Of a DNA stretch of 64,000 nucleotides, positions 50,418 to 59,092 are shown in pieces. The stretch's first letter is position 1; each line of letters opens with the position of its first letter. The position numbers were made by a program, and so were the translations under genes. This DNA comes from CAYZJV01 sp964482325. GTDB lineage: Bacteria > Spirochaetota > Spirochaetia > Sphaerochaetales > Sphaerochaetaceae. The stretch lies in assembly GCA_964482325.1 (NCBI GenBank), contig CAYZXD010000007.1, positions 25,196-89,195 on the forward strand, written 5' to 3'. The notes below the pieces were generated by a model. It did no database searches. It was not told where the DNA came from and worked only from the letters and a program-made list of their open reading frames with translations.

Positions 50418-51281
50418 CTAAGCTTGCCTGTTCAGATAATCGGTTCGTGCCTGCACGAATGCCTGCCAGCTGATATGAAAGAGCATCTGTTTTCGATACT
50501 CCTCACCTGAACGTATATCAGTGATGGGTTTTCCCTTGTCTGTCATTTCACGAATTTTCTGCGTGAGTGTTTCTTCAGTTGCCTGCGGATCGGTAAAGAC
50601 GGGATCTGCAGATCGAACCACTACGGGAGTGGGCCCGGCAGCACCGAGGCTGAACGTAACCAGACCGTCAGCATCAATAGCGCAGGCAGTATTGACTACT
50701 GCAAGATCTACTCCCCGTCTTCTGGTCAATCGTCTGAAGGCTGCTGCATGTGGTCGGTTCGGAATCGGCAGACTGATCGCGCTCACTAGCTCGGCTGGTC
50801 CGCAGACGGTTTTCCCCGGTCCGATAAAAAAGGACTCGAGCCCTACCGTACGGATTCCCGTTCCACCGATAATATGCACCATTGCTCCATATACCATCAG
50901 CGCCGGAATGGTGTCAGCTGCAGGTGAAGCATTACAGATATTGCCGGTCAAGGTTGCGCGATTACGAATCTGCACAGACCCTACGGTGGAAGCTGCTGCT
51001 CGCAGAGCAGGGAAATGCTTGATGATGAGTTTTTCCGTGATGAGGTCATCAAGTGTGACGCGGGACCCAATGATGATCCGGTGTTCTTCCTCTGTGATCC
51101 GATCACTTATATCACGTATCTGTTTCGTATCAATAAGTGCGTCACAGTCAAGGACCCCCTTCTGAAATCTTACGAGGGTATCAGTCCCGCCACAGAACAG
51201 GCGTCCCTGTTCTCCGTATTCCTGAAGGATTTTCAGTGTTTCTGCAATGGTTTTTGGACTGTAGTAAACGATATCTCTCAT
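50418..51281 (-). CDS. Molybdenum hydroxylase FAD subunit (set 2)
   Basis: FAD-binding subunit of 287 residues (CoxM type). FAD motifs FCGGTDTLVRF and LTGNICNASPAADTIPAL are clear. Start set at 51281 (MRDIVYYSPKTIAETL) because GGGAGTTCT precedes it and the family begins here; the frame itself is open to 51389. First gene of a three-gene operon with a regulon operator immediately upstream. Confidence 0.88.
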   Translation of the reverse strand: MRDIVYYSPKTIAETLKILQEYGEQGRLFCGGTDTLVRFQKGVLDCDALIDTKQIRDISDRITEEEHRIIIGSRVTLDDLITEKLIIKHFPALRAAASTVGSVQIRNRATLTGNICNASPAADTIPALMVYGAMVHIIGGTGIRTVGLESFFIGPGKTVCGPAELVSAISLPIPNRPHAAAFRRLTRRRGVDLAVVNTACAIDADGLVTFSLGAAGPTPVVVRSADPVFTDPQATEETLTQKIREMTDKGKPITDIRSGEEYRKQMLFHISWQAFVQARTDYLNRQA

Positions 51282-51296
51282 AGAACTCCCATTAAC

Positions 51297-51340
51297 TATA
51301 GATAATCGATAATATATCATGCGATACATTGTGGTGTCCA
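51297..51340 (-). promoter_or_regulatory. Promoter and operator of Mo-hydroxylase set 2
   Basis: TATAGATAATCGATA (51297-51311) matches the regulon palindrome at 14 of 15 positions, 16 bases before the FAD-subunit start. TGGACA (51340-51335) and TATATT (51316-51311) at 18-base spacing are the likely minus-strand promoter. Confidence 0.6.
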
Positions 51341-51445
51341 CAAAAATATACTCGATACAGGATTCGTCTCTAATTGTCGATCTTTCCATGATTTGTCAGT
51401 GTATATGCATGAGAAAGAAATTGTGAAAAAGCACCAACGTTGGGT

Positions 51446-51505
51446 TTGACAGGTTTCCATGAGTGTACTAATCTGGTATTATGTATCTATTATCGATAAT
51501 AGATT
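51446..51505 (+). promoter_or_regulatory. Promoter and double operator of the SDR operon
   Basis: TTGACA at 51446-51451. Two overlapping regulon sites, TATCTATTATCGATA (51484-51498) and TATCGATAATAGATT (51491-51505), together form a perfect 20-base palindrome at 51485-51504. The -10 is not obvious (TAATCT at 17-base spacing). Confidence 0.65.
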
Positions 51506-51516
51506 AGGAGGTCCGC

Positions 51517-52305
51517 ATGGGATTATTGGATGATTACAAGAATCTATTCAGTCTTGATGGCAAGATTGCTCTTGTTGCTGGAGGGGCTGGTGGAATCGGC
51601 ATTGCAATCTGTGAAGGTCTTGCAGCACAGGGTGCTACCGTTTTAGTCTGTAGCAGAAAAGAAGAGAACACCAAAGCAGTTGCAGAAAAGATCGTTGCTG
51701 CTGGTGGAAAAGCATACGGCTATGGATTGGATATTGTTGATCTCGGTGCAACCGCTGAATTTGTAGAACAGCGGGCCAAAGAGTTCGGTAATATTGACAT
51801 TATGGTCAACTGTGTGGGTATGCAGATCGAAAATCCTGCTGAAGAATACCGGGAAGAGGACTGGGATACGTTGTTTGATGTCAACTTGAAATCCGGGTTT
51901 TTCCTCTCTCAGGCAGTAGCAAAAGTCCAGATTCGAAACAATTCAGGTGGTAAGCACATTCACCTCAGTTCTGTACGAAGCCAGTTGGGTCTTCGCCGTG
52001 GATTCATTGCTTACTGTACTACCAAGGGTGGTATGAATCTGATGGTGAAGCAGTTGGCAACTGAATGGGCCAAATACAATATCACCGTCAACGCTATTGC
52101 ACCAACCTTCATTCGTACTGAACAGGTTGCGAAATATCTGAATGACCCGGAATTTTATCAAGGTCTGGTAGGGCGTATCCCCCTTGGTCGTGTCGGCGAA
52201 CCTGAGGATATCAGTGGTATGGCGATGTATCTTGCCGCCCCAGCTTCCGATTTTGTCACAGGGCAAATCATATTTGCTGATGGTGGAGTAACTGCAAGTC
52301 AATAA
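51517..52305 (+). CDS. Short-chain dehydrogenase (gluconate 5-dehydrogenase-like)
   Basis: NAD(P)-dependent oxidoreductase of 262 residues. Cofactor loop GGAGGIG (22-28), NNAG-equivalent NCVG, catalytic Ser151/Ser152, Tyr166 and Lys170 (YCTTK) are in place. The N-terminus (LFSLDGKIALVAGGAGGIG) is that of gluconate 5-dehydrogenase/2-deoxygluconate dehydrogenase-like SDRs, so a sugar acid or polyol is a reasonable substrate guess. TAGGAGGTCCGC precedes the ATG. First gene downstream of a double operator. Confidence 0.88.
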   Translation: MGLLDDYKNLFSLDGKIALVAGGAGGIGIAICEGLAAQGATVLVCSRKEENTKAVAEKIVAAGGKAYGYGLDIVDLGATAEFVEQRAKEFGNIDIMVNCVGMQIENPAEEYREEDWDTLFDVNLKSGFFLSQAVAKVQIRNNSGGKHIHLSSVRSQLGLRRGFIAYCTTKGGMNLMVKQLATEWAKYNITVNAIAPTFIRTEQVAKYLNDPEFYQGLVGRIPLGRVGEPEDISGMAMYLAAPASDFVTGQIIFADGGVTASQ

Positions 52306-52318
52306 TTGAATCGGTTCC

Positions 52319-52342
52319 GATACGGTTTATTAATACCGTATC
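52319..52342 (+). terminator. Hairpin after SDR gene
   Basis: GATACGGT and ACCGTATC, a perfect 8-bp stem with an 8-base loop; no T-tract follows. The next gene has its own promoter. Confidence 0.55.
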
Positions 52343-52393
52343 AAGGAGTTGGGTCTGTCCGTATTTGCTGGGAAATTGATCGACTCTTTCTGC

Positions 52394-52448
52394 TTGACAA
52401 CAGAGATTGGCTGCTGTAGGATGATGGGGAGATTATCGATAATCGATA
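52394..52448 (+). promoter_or_regulatory. Promoter and perfect operator of the cupin operon
   Basis: TTGACA (52394-52399), 17 bases, TAGGAT (52417-52422), then TATCGATAATCGATA (52434-52448), a perfect copy of the palindrome placed at about +5. Confidence 0.8.
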
Positions 52449-52478
52449 GTCTCCCCTTTGGCATTGTAGGAGGATATT

Positions 52479-52877
52479 ATGAAAATCATCCATGAAACTG
52501 ACGTTCCGGAAAAGGCAGTTCCCGGTCGCTATCTGCGATGGATTGCCAAAGATGGCGAGGGTCTGGATCCAGAATTCTGTTCAAGTTGTGTGATGCGTGT
52601 GGAGCCCGGAAGTACGGTTCAGCCGGCACATTGTCATCCTGATGGTGAAGAGCTGATCTACATCATTGAAGGTGAAGGCAAAGTATATGTTGATGGCATC
52701 ATCAAACCCATGAAGGCAGGAACCGCGGTACTGTTTGAAAAAGGTTCCAAGCATATGGTGCGAAACAGCGGCTCTACTGAAATGAAAGTGATCTGTTTCT
52801 TTGCACCGAAGACGAGTCTCGATGAGTATGAGTTCCACCCGGAAATCAATTTTGATGAAGGAGTGGAGCAATGTTAA
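52479..52877 (+). CDS. Cupin-domain protein
   Basis: Small single-domain cupin of 132 residues. The metal-binding first motif QPAHCHPDGEELIYIIEGEG (His, His, Glu) and the second motif GSKHMVRNSG are present. Such proteins act as isomerases, lyases or sugar-acid binding factors; nothing fixes the reaction here. First of a five-gene plus-strand run; it overlaps the SMP-30 gene by 7 bases. Confidence 0.85.
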   Translation: MKIIHETDVPEKAVPGRYLRWIAKDGEGLDPEFCSSCVMRVEPGSTVQPAHCHPDGEELIYIIEGEGKVYVDGIIKPMKAGTAVLFEKGSKHMVRNSGSTEMKVICFFAPKTSLDEYEFHPEINFDEGVEQC

Positions 52878-53902
52878 AAAATAATCCTATCCGTGATTTT
52901 ACGTTAGAACCTGACATGATCCGGACTACCGGTAAAGATCTCCAACGGCCTGAGTGTATTTTAGCGGAACGTGACGGGAGTCTCTGGTCTGCTGATGCCC
53001 GTGGCGGTGTGGTTCATATCTTCCCTGACGGGTCGCAGCAGATCATCACGCAGAAGCATGGTGTCGGTTTTGAAAATGCGTCCGACAAGGTGAATCGGTT
53101 TTTCGAGGGAACCCTCCCGAATGGACTCGCTTTTGCCCGTAATGGAGACATTCTTATTTCAAATTTCGGTACTGACTGTCTTGAAGTGATGAAACGTACT
53201 GGAGAGACCAAGGTTTTGATGGATAATGTTGACGGAAGGAAGATTGGAAAGGTGAATTTCGTGCTGCGGGACTCCAAAGATCGGCTTTGGATTACGGTAA
53301 CCACGCGGCTTACCAGCTGGCTCGATGCCTTGGTTCCCGATCTTGACGATGGGTATATCATCCGATTTGATGAACGGGGTGCCCACATCGTTGCTGACGG
53401 GCTTCATTTTACCAACGAAGTGAGATTTGATGCAAAGGAAGAGTACCTGTATGTAGTCGAAACTACCGGTGGAAAAATCCTGAGATTCCGTGTTGATGAT
53501 AACGGGGATCTGCATAACCGGGAAATTTTCGGACCGTCCAGCCTCGGTACCGGGGCATATCCTGACGGCATTGCCTTTGACATATATGGCAATCTCTGGG
53601 GAACTATGGTGTATTCCGATAAATTGTTCGTCCTTACCCCGGATGGAGAGTTGAAAGTGCTCCTTGATGAGGGAGATCCGGAAAAAGTAAAAGCTCTTGA
53701 TGATGCTTTTTTTGAAAAACGGGTAACCAATGAGATCCTGTTTGAAACAGGAAGAGGGATTGCTCCCTGGATGGCCAGTGTCACCTTTGGCGGACCCGAT
53801 CTTTCCACCATTTATATCGGATGCCTACGTGGCAATAACATTCCCTATTTTACTGCTCCAGTGCCGGGTCTTCCCATGGTTCACTGGAATGATAAATTCT
53901 AG
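52871..53902 (+). CDS. SMP-30/gluconolactonase-family protein
   Basis: Six-bladed beta-propeller of 343 residues of the SMP-30/strictosidine-synthase-like family. PECILAERDGSLWSADARGG, LPNGLAFARNGDILISNFG and YPDGIAFDIYGNLWGTM carry the blade repeats and metal-coordinating Glu/Asn/Asp residues typical of Ca2+-dependent lactonases. Predicted to open a lactone, which would fit between an aldose- or aldehyde-oxidising enzyme and the dehydrogenases of this operon. Confidence 0.83.
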   Translation: MLKNNPIRDFTLEPDMIRTTGKDLQRPECILAERDGSLWSADARGGVVHIFPDGSQQIITQKHGVGFENASDKVNRFFEGTLPNGLAFARNGDILISNFGTDCLEVMKRTGETKVLMDNVDGRKIGKVNFVLRDSKDRLWITVTTRLTSWLDALVPDLDDGYIIRFDERGAHIVADGLHFTNEVRFDAKEEYLYVVETTGGKILRFRVDDNGDLHNREIFGPSSLGTGAYPDGIAFDIYGNLWGTMVYSDKLFVLTPDGELKVLLDEGDPEKVKALDDAFFEKRVTNEILFETGRGIAPWMASVTFGGPDLSTIYIGCLRGNNIPYFTAPVPGLPMVHWNDKF

Positions 53903-53922
53903 CAATTACTTGGAGGATATAC

Positions 53923-54996
53923 ATGAGTAAAAGTGAAAAGATGCAGGCGATTCAGCTGAATGCCCCGAATGAACTGGAGTTCGTATCACTTGACATTCCA
54001 GTTCCATCAGATATGGAAGTTGTCTGTCGGGTGGAATCAGTCGCCATCTGTGGCACCGACCCCCATATTATTAATGGTGATTTCCCCAATTTCTGGCCGA
54101 AATCATTCCCTTTGATTCCCGGTCATGAATGGGCTGGTGTAGTAGAGACTGTCGGCGAGAATGCTGCAGCTCTCGGTTGGAAGAAAGGGGATCGTGTGTG
54201 TGGTATCAGCCACGTTGGATGCGGTCACTGTGCGATGTGTATGGAAGGTCGTTATACCTTATGTGACAACTACGGTCACGAAGAGTTCGGGCACCGTCAG
54301 TATGGACACTACAGTCAGGGTGCCTATGCAGAGTACATGCGCACGAATGTAAAAGCCATCGCGAGAATTCCTGATGAAATGAACTTTAATGTAGCCTCAT
54401 GTATGGATCCGCTGAGCATTGCACTGCACATGGTATTGCGAGCTCGCATTGAACCGGGTGATGATGTGTTGATCAATGGTTCTGGTGGACAGGGGCTAAT
54501 GGCTATTTTATGTGCACGAGCTTTAGGTGCAGGGAAAATTATGGTCAGTGGTAGCGGTTTCCGCCTCGATGTCGCTCGTGAATTCGGTGCCATCGGCATT
54601 AATTACCGAGAAGAAGATGTTCCTGCACGGGTAAAGGAACTCACCAACGGAAAAGGTGCTAAGCGAGTCATCGAATGTGCGGGAACCCAGGTGGGAATTC
54701 AGCAGGCGATCGACTCAGTATCGAAAGGTGGGGTGGTCTCCATGGTAAGTCTCCCCGGTGGCGATATTCCCGTTCCCATTCGCAGAATTGTGCTTGAAGA
54801 GATCGAATTGGTCGGTAATAGAGCGAATCCGAACACTCTTGAGAAGGCTATATCTCTCGCTGCGATGTTCCCCAATGAGATGCAGCGTCTCATTACTCAC
54901 GAATTCCCGCTGAAAGAGTACAAAAAGGCCTTTGATATCTTCAACGGAAGAAAAGACAATTCGTTGAAAGTCATTATGAAACCACAGTTATCCTAA
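53923..54996 (+). CDS. Zinc-dependent medium-chain alcohol dehydrogenase
   Basis: NAD(P)-dependent dehydrogenase of 357 residues in the sorbitol/threonine dehydrogenase branch. Catalytic zinc ligands Cys43, His68 and Glu69 (ICGTD, PGHEW), structural zinc Cys100, Cys103, Cys106 and Cys114, and cofactor loop GSGGQG. TTGGAGGATATAC precedes the ATG. Its place next to a lactonase and SDR suggests oxidation of a polyol or hydroxy acid. Confidence 0.9.
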   Translation: MSKSEKMQAIQLNAPNELEFVSLDIPVPSDMEVVCRVESVAICGTDPHIINGDFPNFWPKSFPLIPGHEWAGVVETVGENAAALGWKKGDRVCGISHVGCGHCAMCMEGRYTLCDNYGHEEFGHRQYGHYSQGAYAEYMRTNVKAIARIPDEMNFNVASCMDPLSIALHMVLRARIEPGDDVLINGSGGQGLMAILCARALGAGKIMVSGSGFRLDVAREFGAIGINYREEDVPARVKELTNGKGAKRVIECAGTQVGIQQAIDSVSKGGVVSMVSLPGGDIPVPIRRIVLEEIELVGNRANPNTLEKAISLAAMFPNEMQRLITHEFPLKEYKKAFDIFNGRKDNSLKVIMKPQLS

Positions 54997-55022
54997 GGGT
55001 AAAAAATAGAGAGGAGAATGAA

Positions 55023-55922
55023 ATGAACTATTTTACTACTGAATTCAGATGTGCCGATGCCGCAATACGAGTTGACGTCATCGGCGGACCGGAACGTACG
55101 GTTGTTACTGAGGATTCCACGTTCCTTAACTACCGTCTCGCAGCAGTTACCGTGCATGATGAACCTTCCAAGGGGAAGGCAGATATCATCTGGAACTACG
55201 ATCGACCTAAGAAAGCAATCAGCTATGTCGGGCAGCAGCTCATTCTTGACGGCCGCTGGGAAGAGGGTGAAATCAACAAGATTCTGGTAAGTATGATCGC
55301 CATGGAACTCAATCATGTTGGCCTGTATCCTTTCCACTCCTCAATGGTTGTGTACAAGGGTAAGGGTCTTCTGCTCCTTGGCGGAGAAAACAACCATGGT
55401 AAGAGCATGAGTCAGCTCGAAGGCTGCAGACGTGGTGGTAAGATGTTCTCAACCGAAACAACGGTCGTCAATGAAGAGAAATTGGCAATCATCGGTTCAA
55501 AGAATGTCTATATCAAGAAGCGTGCAAAGGGAACTGAACGTTCTGATCTGCCAGATCAGGATGAAGGTGTTGCCAAGTTCTTCGACAAGGAGCCTACCTA
55601 CGAATCATACGATGAGCCTGTCAAGATCGACCTGATTGTTCAGCCGAGTATTGACGGACACTTCGATACCAAGGTTCTTGAAATGGGTCAGTTCGAGAAG
55701 GCTTACCAGGGATATCACTCCATGATGAACTTCATGGGTATGAATCAGCTGCTCAGTGGAGAAGATGGGTTGGCTATGCCGATTCTTGACAATGATGCAC
55801 TGCGCCAGAAGCGTGGAGCGTTCCTTGCTGATCTCGTTCGCGACATCCCCTGTTATCTGATCCGTTCGAAGACACCTCAGATTCTCTTTGATGAAGTTGA
55901 TAAGATCATCGAGAACATGTAG
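55023..55922 (+). CDS. HPr-kinase-like P-loop protein
   Basis: Protein of 299 residues. The only clear motif is a P-loop GGENNHGKS (120-128) inside YPFHSSMVVYKGKGLLLLGGENNHGKS, which follows the pattern of the HPr kinase/PEP-carboxykinase superfamily (an HSS strand, then the loop, then GCRRGGKMFSTET where HPr kinase has RGHxLVxDD). No HPr-kinase regulatory domain and no C-terminal CapK motif are seen, so it is not HprK itself. Codon use is smooth and the ribosome site (GAGGAGAATGAA) is good. It lies last in the operon, in a regulon that also makes a split dikinase. Its target is unknown; a metabolite or protein kinase role is possible. Confidence 0.6.
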   Translation: MNYFTTEFRCADAAIRVDVIGGPERTVVTEDSTFLNYRLAAVTVHDEPSKGKADIIWNYDRPKKAISYVGQQLILDGRWEEGEINKILVSMIAMELNHVGLYPFHSSMVVYKGKGLLLLGGENNHGKSMSQLEGCRRGGKMFSTETTVVNEEKLAIIGSKNVYIKKRAKGTERSDLPDQDEGVAKFFDKEPTYESYDEPVKIDLIVQPSIDGHFDTKVLEMGQFEKAYQGYHSMMNFMGMNQLLSGEDGLAMPILDNDALRQKRGAFLADLVRDIPCYLIRSKTPQILFDEVDKIIENM

Positions 55923-55955
55923 TTTTTCTGAACATACTCTCTACGGTATGTAGTG

Positions 55956-55984
55956 ATGAGCGGTCCGGTTACAGGACCGCTCAT
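55956..55984 (+). terminator. Strong hairpin after HPr-kinase-like gene
   Basis: ATGAGCGGTCC and GGACCGCTCAT make a perfect 11-bp stem with a 7-base loop, preceded by a smaller CATAC/GTATG hairpin. T-tract weak. Confidence 0.7.
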
Positions 55985-56019
55985 TATCCGTTAAACCCGA
56001 GATATTCGGGGGAAAAACG

Positions 56020-56060
56020 TTGACGGGATACTGATACTCATCTATAATCGAAAATCGAGA
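56020..56060 (+). promoter_or_regulatory. Promoter and operator of Mo-hydroxylase set 3 operon
   Basis: TTGACG (56020-56025), 17 bases, perfect TATAAT (56043-56048). The operator AATCGAAAATCGAGA (56046-56060, 12 of 15 matches) overlaps the -10. Confidence 0.7.
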
Positions 56061-56146
56061 GTAGGTAATACCACGAGTTCCGCAGTACTTTGTATGTCGG
56101 TACAAAACGGACGGCAGAACCGATTCCCGTACTCGGAGGACTAGAC

Positions 56147-56737
56147 GTGAGATGTGCAATTCTTTCTGATATCCATGAAAATTACCACAATCTTTATCTC
56201 TGTATTGAAGATATGCGTAAACAGCAGATAGATCAGGTGCTGTTTCTTGGTGATTTTATGAATGCAGGAATTGCCCGAATGCTTGCAACAGCAGGGTTTC
56301 CGGTATACGCCATCTTCGGAAATAATGATGGCGACAAACTTGCTATTTATCGGGAATCACTGAAACGGGAAAGCACGATGAAGCTGCATCCTCGTACCTA
56401 TGGGGAATTTGCTGCTGAAGGACAGCGCTATTTTCTCACTCATCATGATGACCTTGTTGATATGGCAGTGGCCTCAGAATTTTATGATGCAGTGTTTTAC
56501 GGTCATTCACACAGAAGCTCGATTGAGCGGAGGGGGGATTGTCTCGTGGTGAACCCGGGTGAGCTTTCTGCTCATAAATACGGAGTCCCTACGTATGCAA
56601 TATTGGATTCAATTCATAAAAGTTGTATAATAAGAGAACTGGAAGGAGGTGTAACCGTACGTACAGAGCCGGTTGCACAACAGTATCACAGGTTAGGATT
56701 TGACGAGCATTTTGGGTACGTCAAATCTCATGCCTGA
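56147..56737 (+). CDS. YfcE-type metallophosphoesterase
   Basis: Calcineurin-like phosphoesterase of 196 residues with SDIHENYHN, GDFMNAG, GNND, LTHHDD and GHSH motifs and a typical NPGELSAHKYG. Start is GTG at 56147 with GGAGGACTAGAC upstream. It is a second member besides the one at 15294, but this copy is regulon-controlled and heads the Mo-hydroxylase set 3 operon; it may remove phosphate from a pathway intermediate. Natural substrate unknown. Confidence 0.85.
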   Translation: MRCAILSDIHENYHNLYLCIEDMRKQQIDQVLFLGDFMNAGIARMLATAGFPVYAIFGNNDGDKLAIYRESLKRESTMKLHPRTYGEFAAEGQRYFLTHHDDLVDMAVASEFYDAVFYGHSHRSSIERRGDCLVVNPGELSAHKYGVPTYAILDSIHKSCIIRELEGGVTVRTEPVAQQYHRLGFDEHFGYVKSHA

Positions 56738-56752
56738 GCACAGGAGCATAGT

Positions 56753-59092
56753 ATGAGTGATTTTACTGTGATAGGGAATCCGGAATTACGGAAGGATTCC
56801 CACGACAAAGTCACCGGGACAGCACAGTTTTGTGCCGATATCTCATTGACTGGAATGCTGCATGGCGCAGTACTTCGAAGCAAGGTGCCCCACGGCATTA
56901 TCAAATCGCTGGATGTATCAGCTGCAGAAAAGGCTGAGGGTGTGCGAGCTGTAGTGACCGGAAAAGAGGTTCCCTATCGGATAGGTCGATCTATTCTTGA
57001 TCAGACATTCCTTGCCATCGACAAGGTCCGGTATGAAGGAGAACCGATTGCACTCGTTGCTGCAGATACGTTGGAGCAGGCATATGCAGCAGTGAGACTC
57101 ATCAGCGTAGATATCGAACCGCTCCCCGCGGTAAATGATGTGCTTGAAGCAATGAAAGAGGGAAGTCCTCTGCTGCATGACAAGCTCACCGCTTACCCGC
57201 ACGTGGAAACAATCCGCCCGGTCGATGGAACTAATATTTACGATCATTTTACCCTGAGAAAGGGTGATGTAGATACAGCCTTTGCTGAAGCTGATGTGGT
57301 GGTTGAGAATGAGTATGAATGTGCGATTCTGCACCATGCCGCAATCGAAAATCACATGGCGACTGCAAAAGTGGATGCATCGGGAAAGATCACGGTATGG
57401 ACGCCCTGTCAGTCGCCATACTACATCCGTGGTGAATTGGCTCGAGCCCTCAGTATTCCTGAGAACAAAATCCGTATTATCGTACCACCCATTGGGGGAG
57501 GATTTGGTGGAAAACTGGAATTGCGTGCTGAGCAATTAGCCATTTCTCTGGCTATGAAAACCAAGGGAAGACCCGTAAAGGTCCAATTCAGCAGGGAAGA
57601 AGATTTCCTGGCTGGAACCGTTCGAGCCGGAGTCCATTTCAAGATCAAAACAGCAGCACGAAAAGATGGAAAAATTCTTGCCGTGCAATCGGAAAACTAC
57701 TGGGATGCAGGTGCCTATTCGACTATCAGTCCTACCGTTACGCTAAAAGCAAATGTCATTCTTGCCGGGCCGTATGAAGTCGATAATATCAAAATGGATG
57801 GGTACTGTGTAGCAACAAATAAGCAGCTGGGAACCGCTCAGCGAGGATTTGGTGTTGCAGAAGCTTCTTATGCTCATGAACAGCAGATGGATGCTGTTGC
57901 TAAAGCGCTGGGGATGGACCCGTACGAAGTGAGAATGAAGAATGTCATGGTGGATGGCAGTCGTGCATCCACTGGTGAGAAACTCTTCTCCGTTGGTATC
58001 AAAGAGTGTCTCAAAGAATCTGCAGAAGGAATCGGCTGGGATGGGCATCCGATCAGCTGGATAACTGAAGATGGCAAGATCAGAGGACGCGGGCTTGGTA
58101 CCTTTATGAAGTTCACCGGAACTCCTTCCTATACGTCAGCCACCATAAAGATGAACTTTGATGGCAGTGCGGTAGTTGCCTACTCAACCACAGAACTTGG
58201 TCAGGGTGTTGGTATTGTGATTCCGCAGATTGTGTCTGAGGAGTTGGGAATCCCACTTAATCTGATCAGCACGGTCCAGGTCGATACTGACCATACCCCG
58301 CTTGATAAGACTACGACTTCCAGTCGTGCAACTTTCCACCTAGGTAATGCAACGATTAAAGCTGCAGATGATGCCAGGCGGCAACTTCGAGAGTGGATTG
58401 CTTTTAAATGGAAAGTTCCTACCGAGCAAGTCGATGTGCAGCGCGGCGGTTTGATTGTGCAGCTTGATGAACAGGGGAAACCGACTGGTAAACAGGCTCA
58501 TGTTGCAGAGTTGGCTAAGAATGGATTGGTTCGTAACGGTGAACCTATTTTGGGTTATGGTAGTTACGAGACCACAAATATCTGGCACAAGCCTGATCTG
58601 GAAACCTATCAGACTGAACGGTTGACCGCCATGTGGTTCTTCGGAGCAAACTCAGCAGAAGTTGAGATTGATCCTGACACCGGTAAAATTCGTGTGGTCA
58701 AGGTCGTAGCGGCTCATGATATCGGAAAGGCACTGAATCCTCTCGGCTGTCTCCAGCAGGTGGAAGGTGGTGTCATTATGGGTATCGGTAATACATTACT
58801 TGAAGAGTTCATCCATAAGGATGGATATCTGATGAATGGCAATATGGTCGACTTCAAGATCCCGACATCAATGGATTCCGATGTCGATATCCAGATGCGC
58901 CTCGTCGAATCTTCTCCCCATCCCGAAGGTCCTTATGGGGCTAAGGGAATCGGAGAACCGGCAATGTGTGCAACGCAGTCTGCGGTTGCTTCTGCGGTAG
59001 CACACGCTCTCGGCGTACCGGTGACCAAAATTCCGATCAAGGGCGAGCATATTCTCGCAGCTTGCAGGAAGCGATTGGAGGAGAAATCATGA
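56753..59092 (+). CDS. Molybdenum hydroxylase large subunit (set 3)
   Basis: Xanthine-dehydrogenase-family catalytic subunit of 779 residues. IIVPPIGGGFGGKLELRAEQ, GTAQRGFGVAEASYAHEQQMD, TTELGQGVGIVIPQ and the catalytic Glu in GPYGAKGIGEPAMCATQ are visible. As in set 2 there is no AYRCSFR, so it is not a CO dehydrogenase. Gene order Mo, FAD, Fe-S is that of many three-subunit aldehyde or nicotinate-type hydroxylases. CAGGAGCATAGT precedes the ATG, and its stop overlaps the FAD subunit start by 4 bases. Confidence 0.88.
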   Translation: MSDFTVIGNPELRKDSHDKVTGTAQFCADISLTGMLHGAVLRSKVPHGIIKSLDVSAAEKAEGVRAVVTGKEVPYRIGRSILDQTFLAIDKVRYEGEPIALVAADTLEQAYAAVRLISVDIEPLPAVNDVLEAMKEGSPLLHDKLTAYPHVETIRPVDGTNIYDHFTLRKGDVDTAFAEADVVVENEYECAILHHAAIENHMATAKVDASGKITVWTPCQSPYYIRGELARALSIPENKIRIIVPPIGGGFGGKLELRAEQLAISLAMKTKGRPVKVQFSREEDFLAGTVRAGVHFKIKTAARKDGKILAVQSENYWDAGAYSTISPTVTLKANVILAGPYEVDNIKMDGYCVATNKQLGTAQRGFGVAEASYAHEQQMDAVAKALGMDPYEVRMKNVMVDGSRASTGEKLFSVGIKECLKESAEGIGWDGHPISWITEDGKIRGRGLGTFMKFTGTPSYTSATIKMNFDGSAVVAYSTTELGQGVGIVIPQIVSEELGIPLNLISTVQVDTDHTPLDKTTTSSRATFHLGNATIKAADDARRQLREWIAFKWKVPTEQVDVQRGGLIVQLDEQGKPTGKQAHVAELAKNGLVRNGEPILGYGSYETTNIWHKPDLETYQTERLTAMWFFGANSAEVEIDPDTGKIRVVKVVAAHDIGKALNPLGCLQQVEGGVIMGIGNTLLEEFIHKDGYLMNGNMVDFKIPTSMDSDVDIQMRLVESSPHPEGPYGAKGIGEPAMCATQSAVASAVAHALGVPVTKIPIKGEHILAACRKRLEEKS

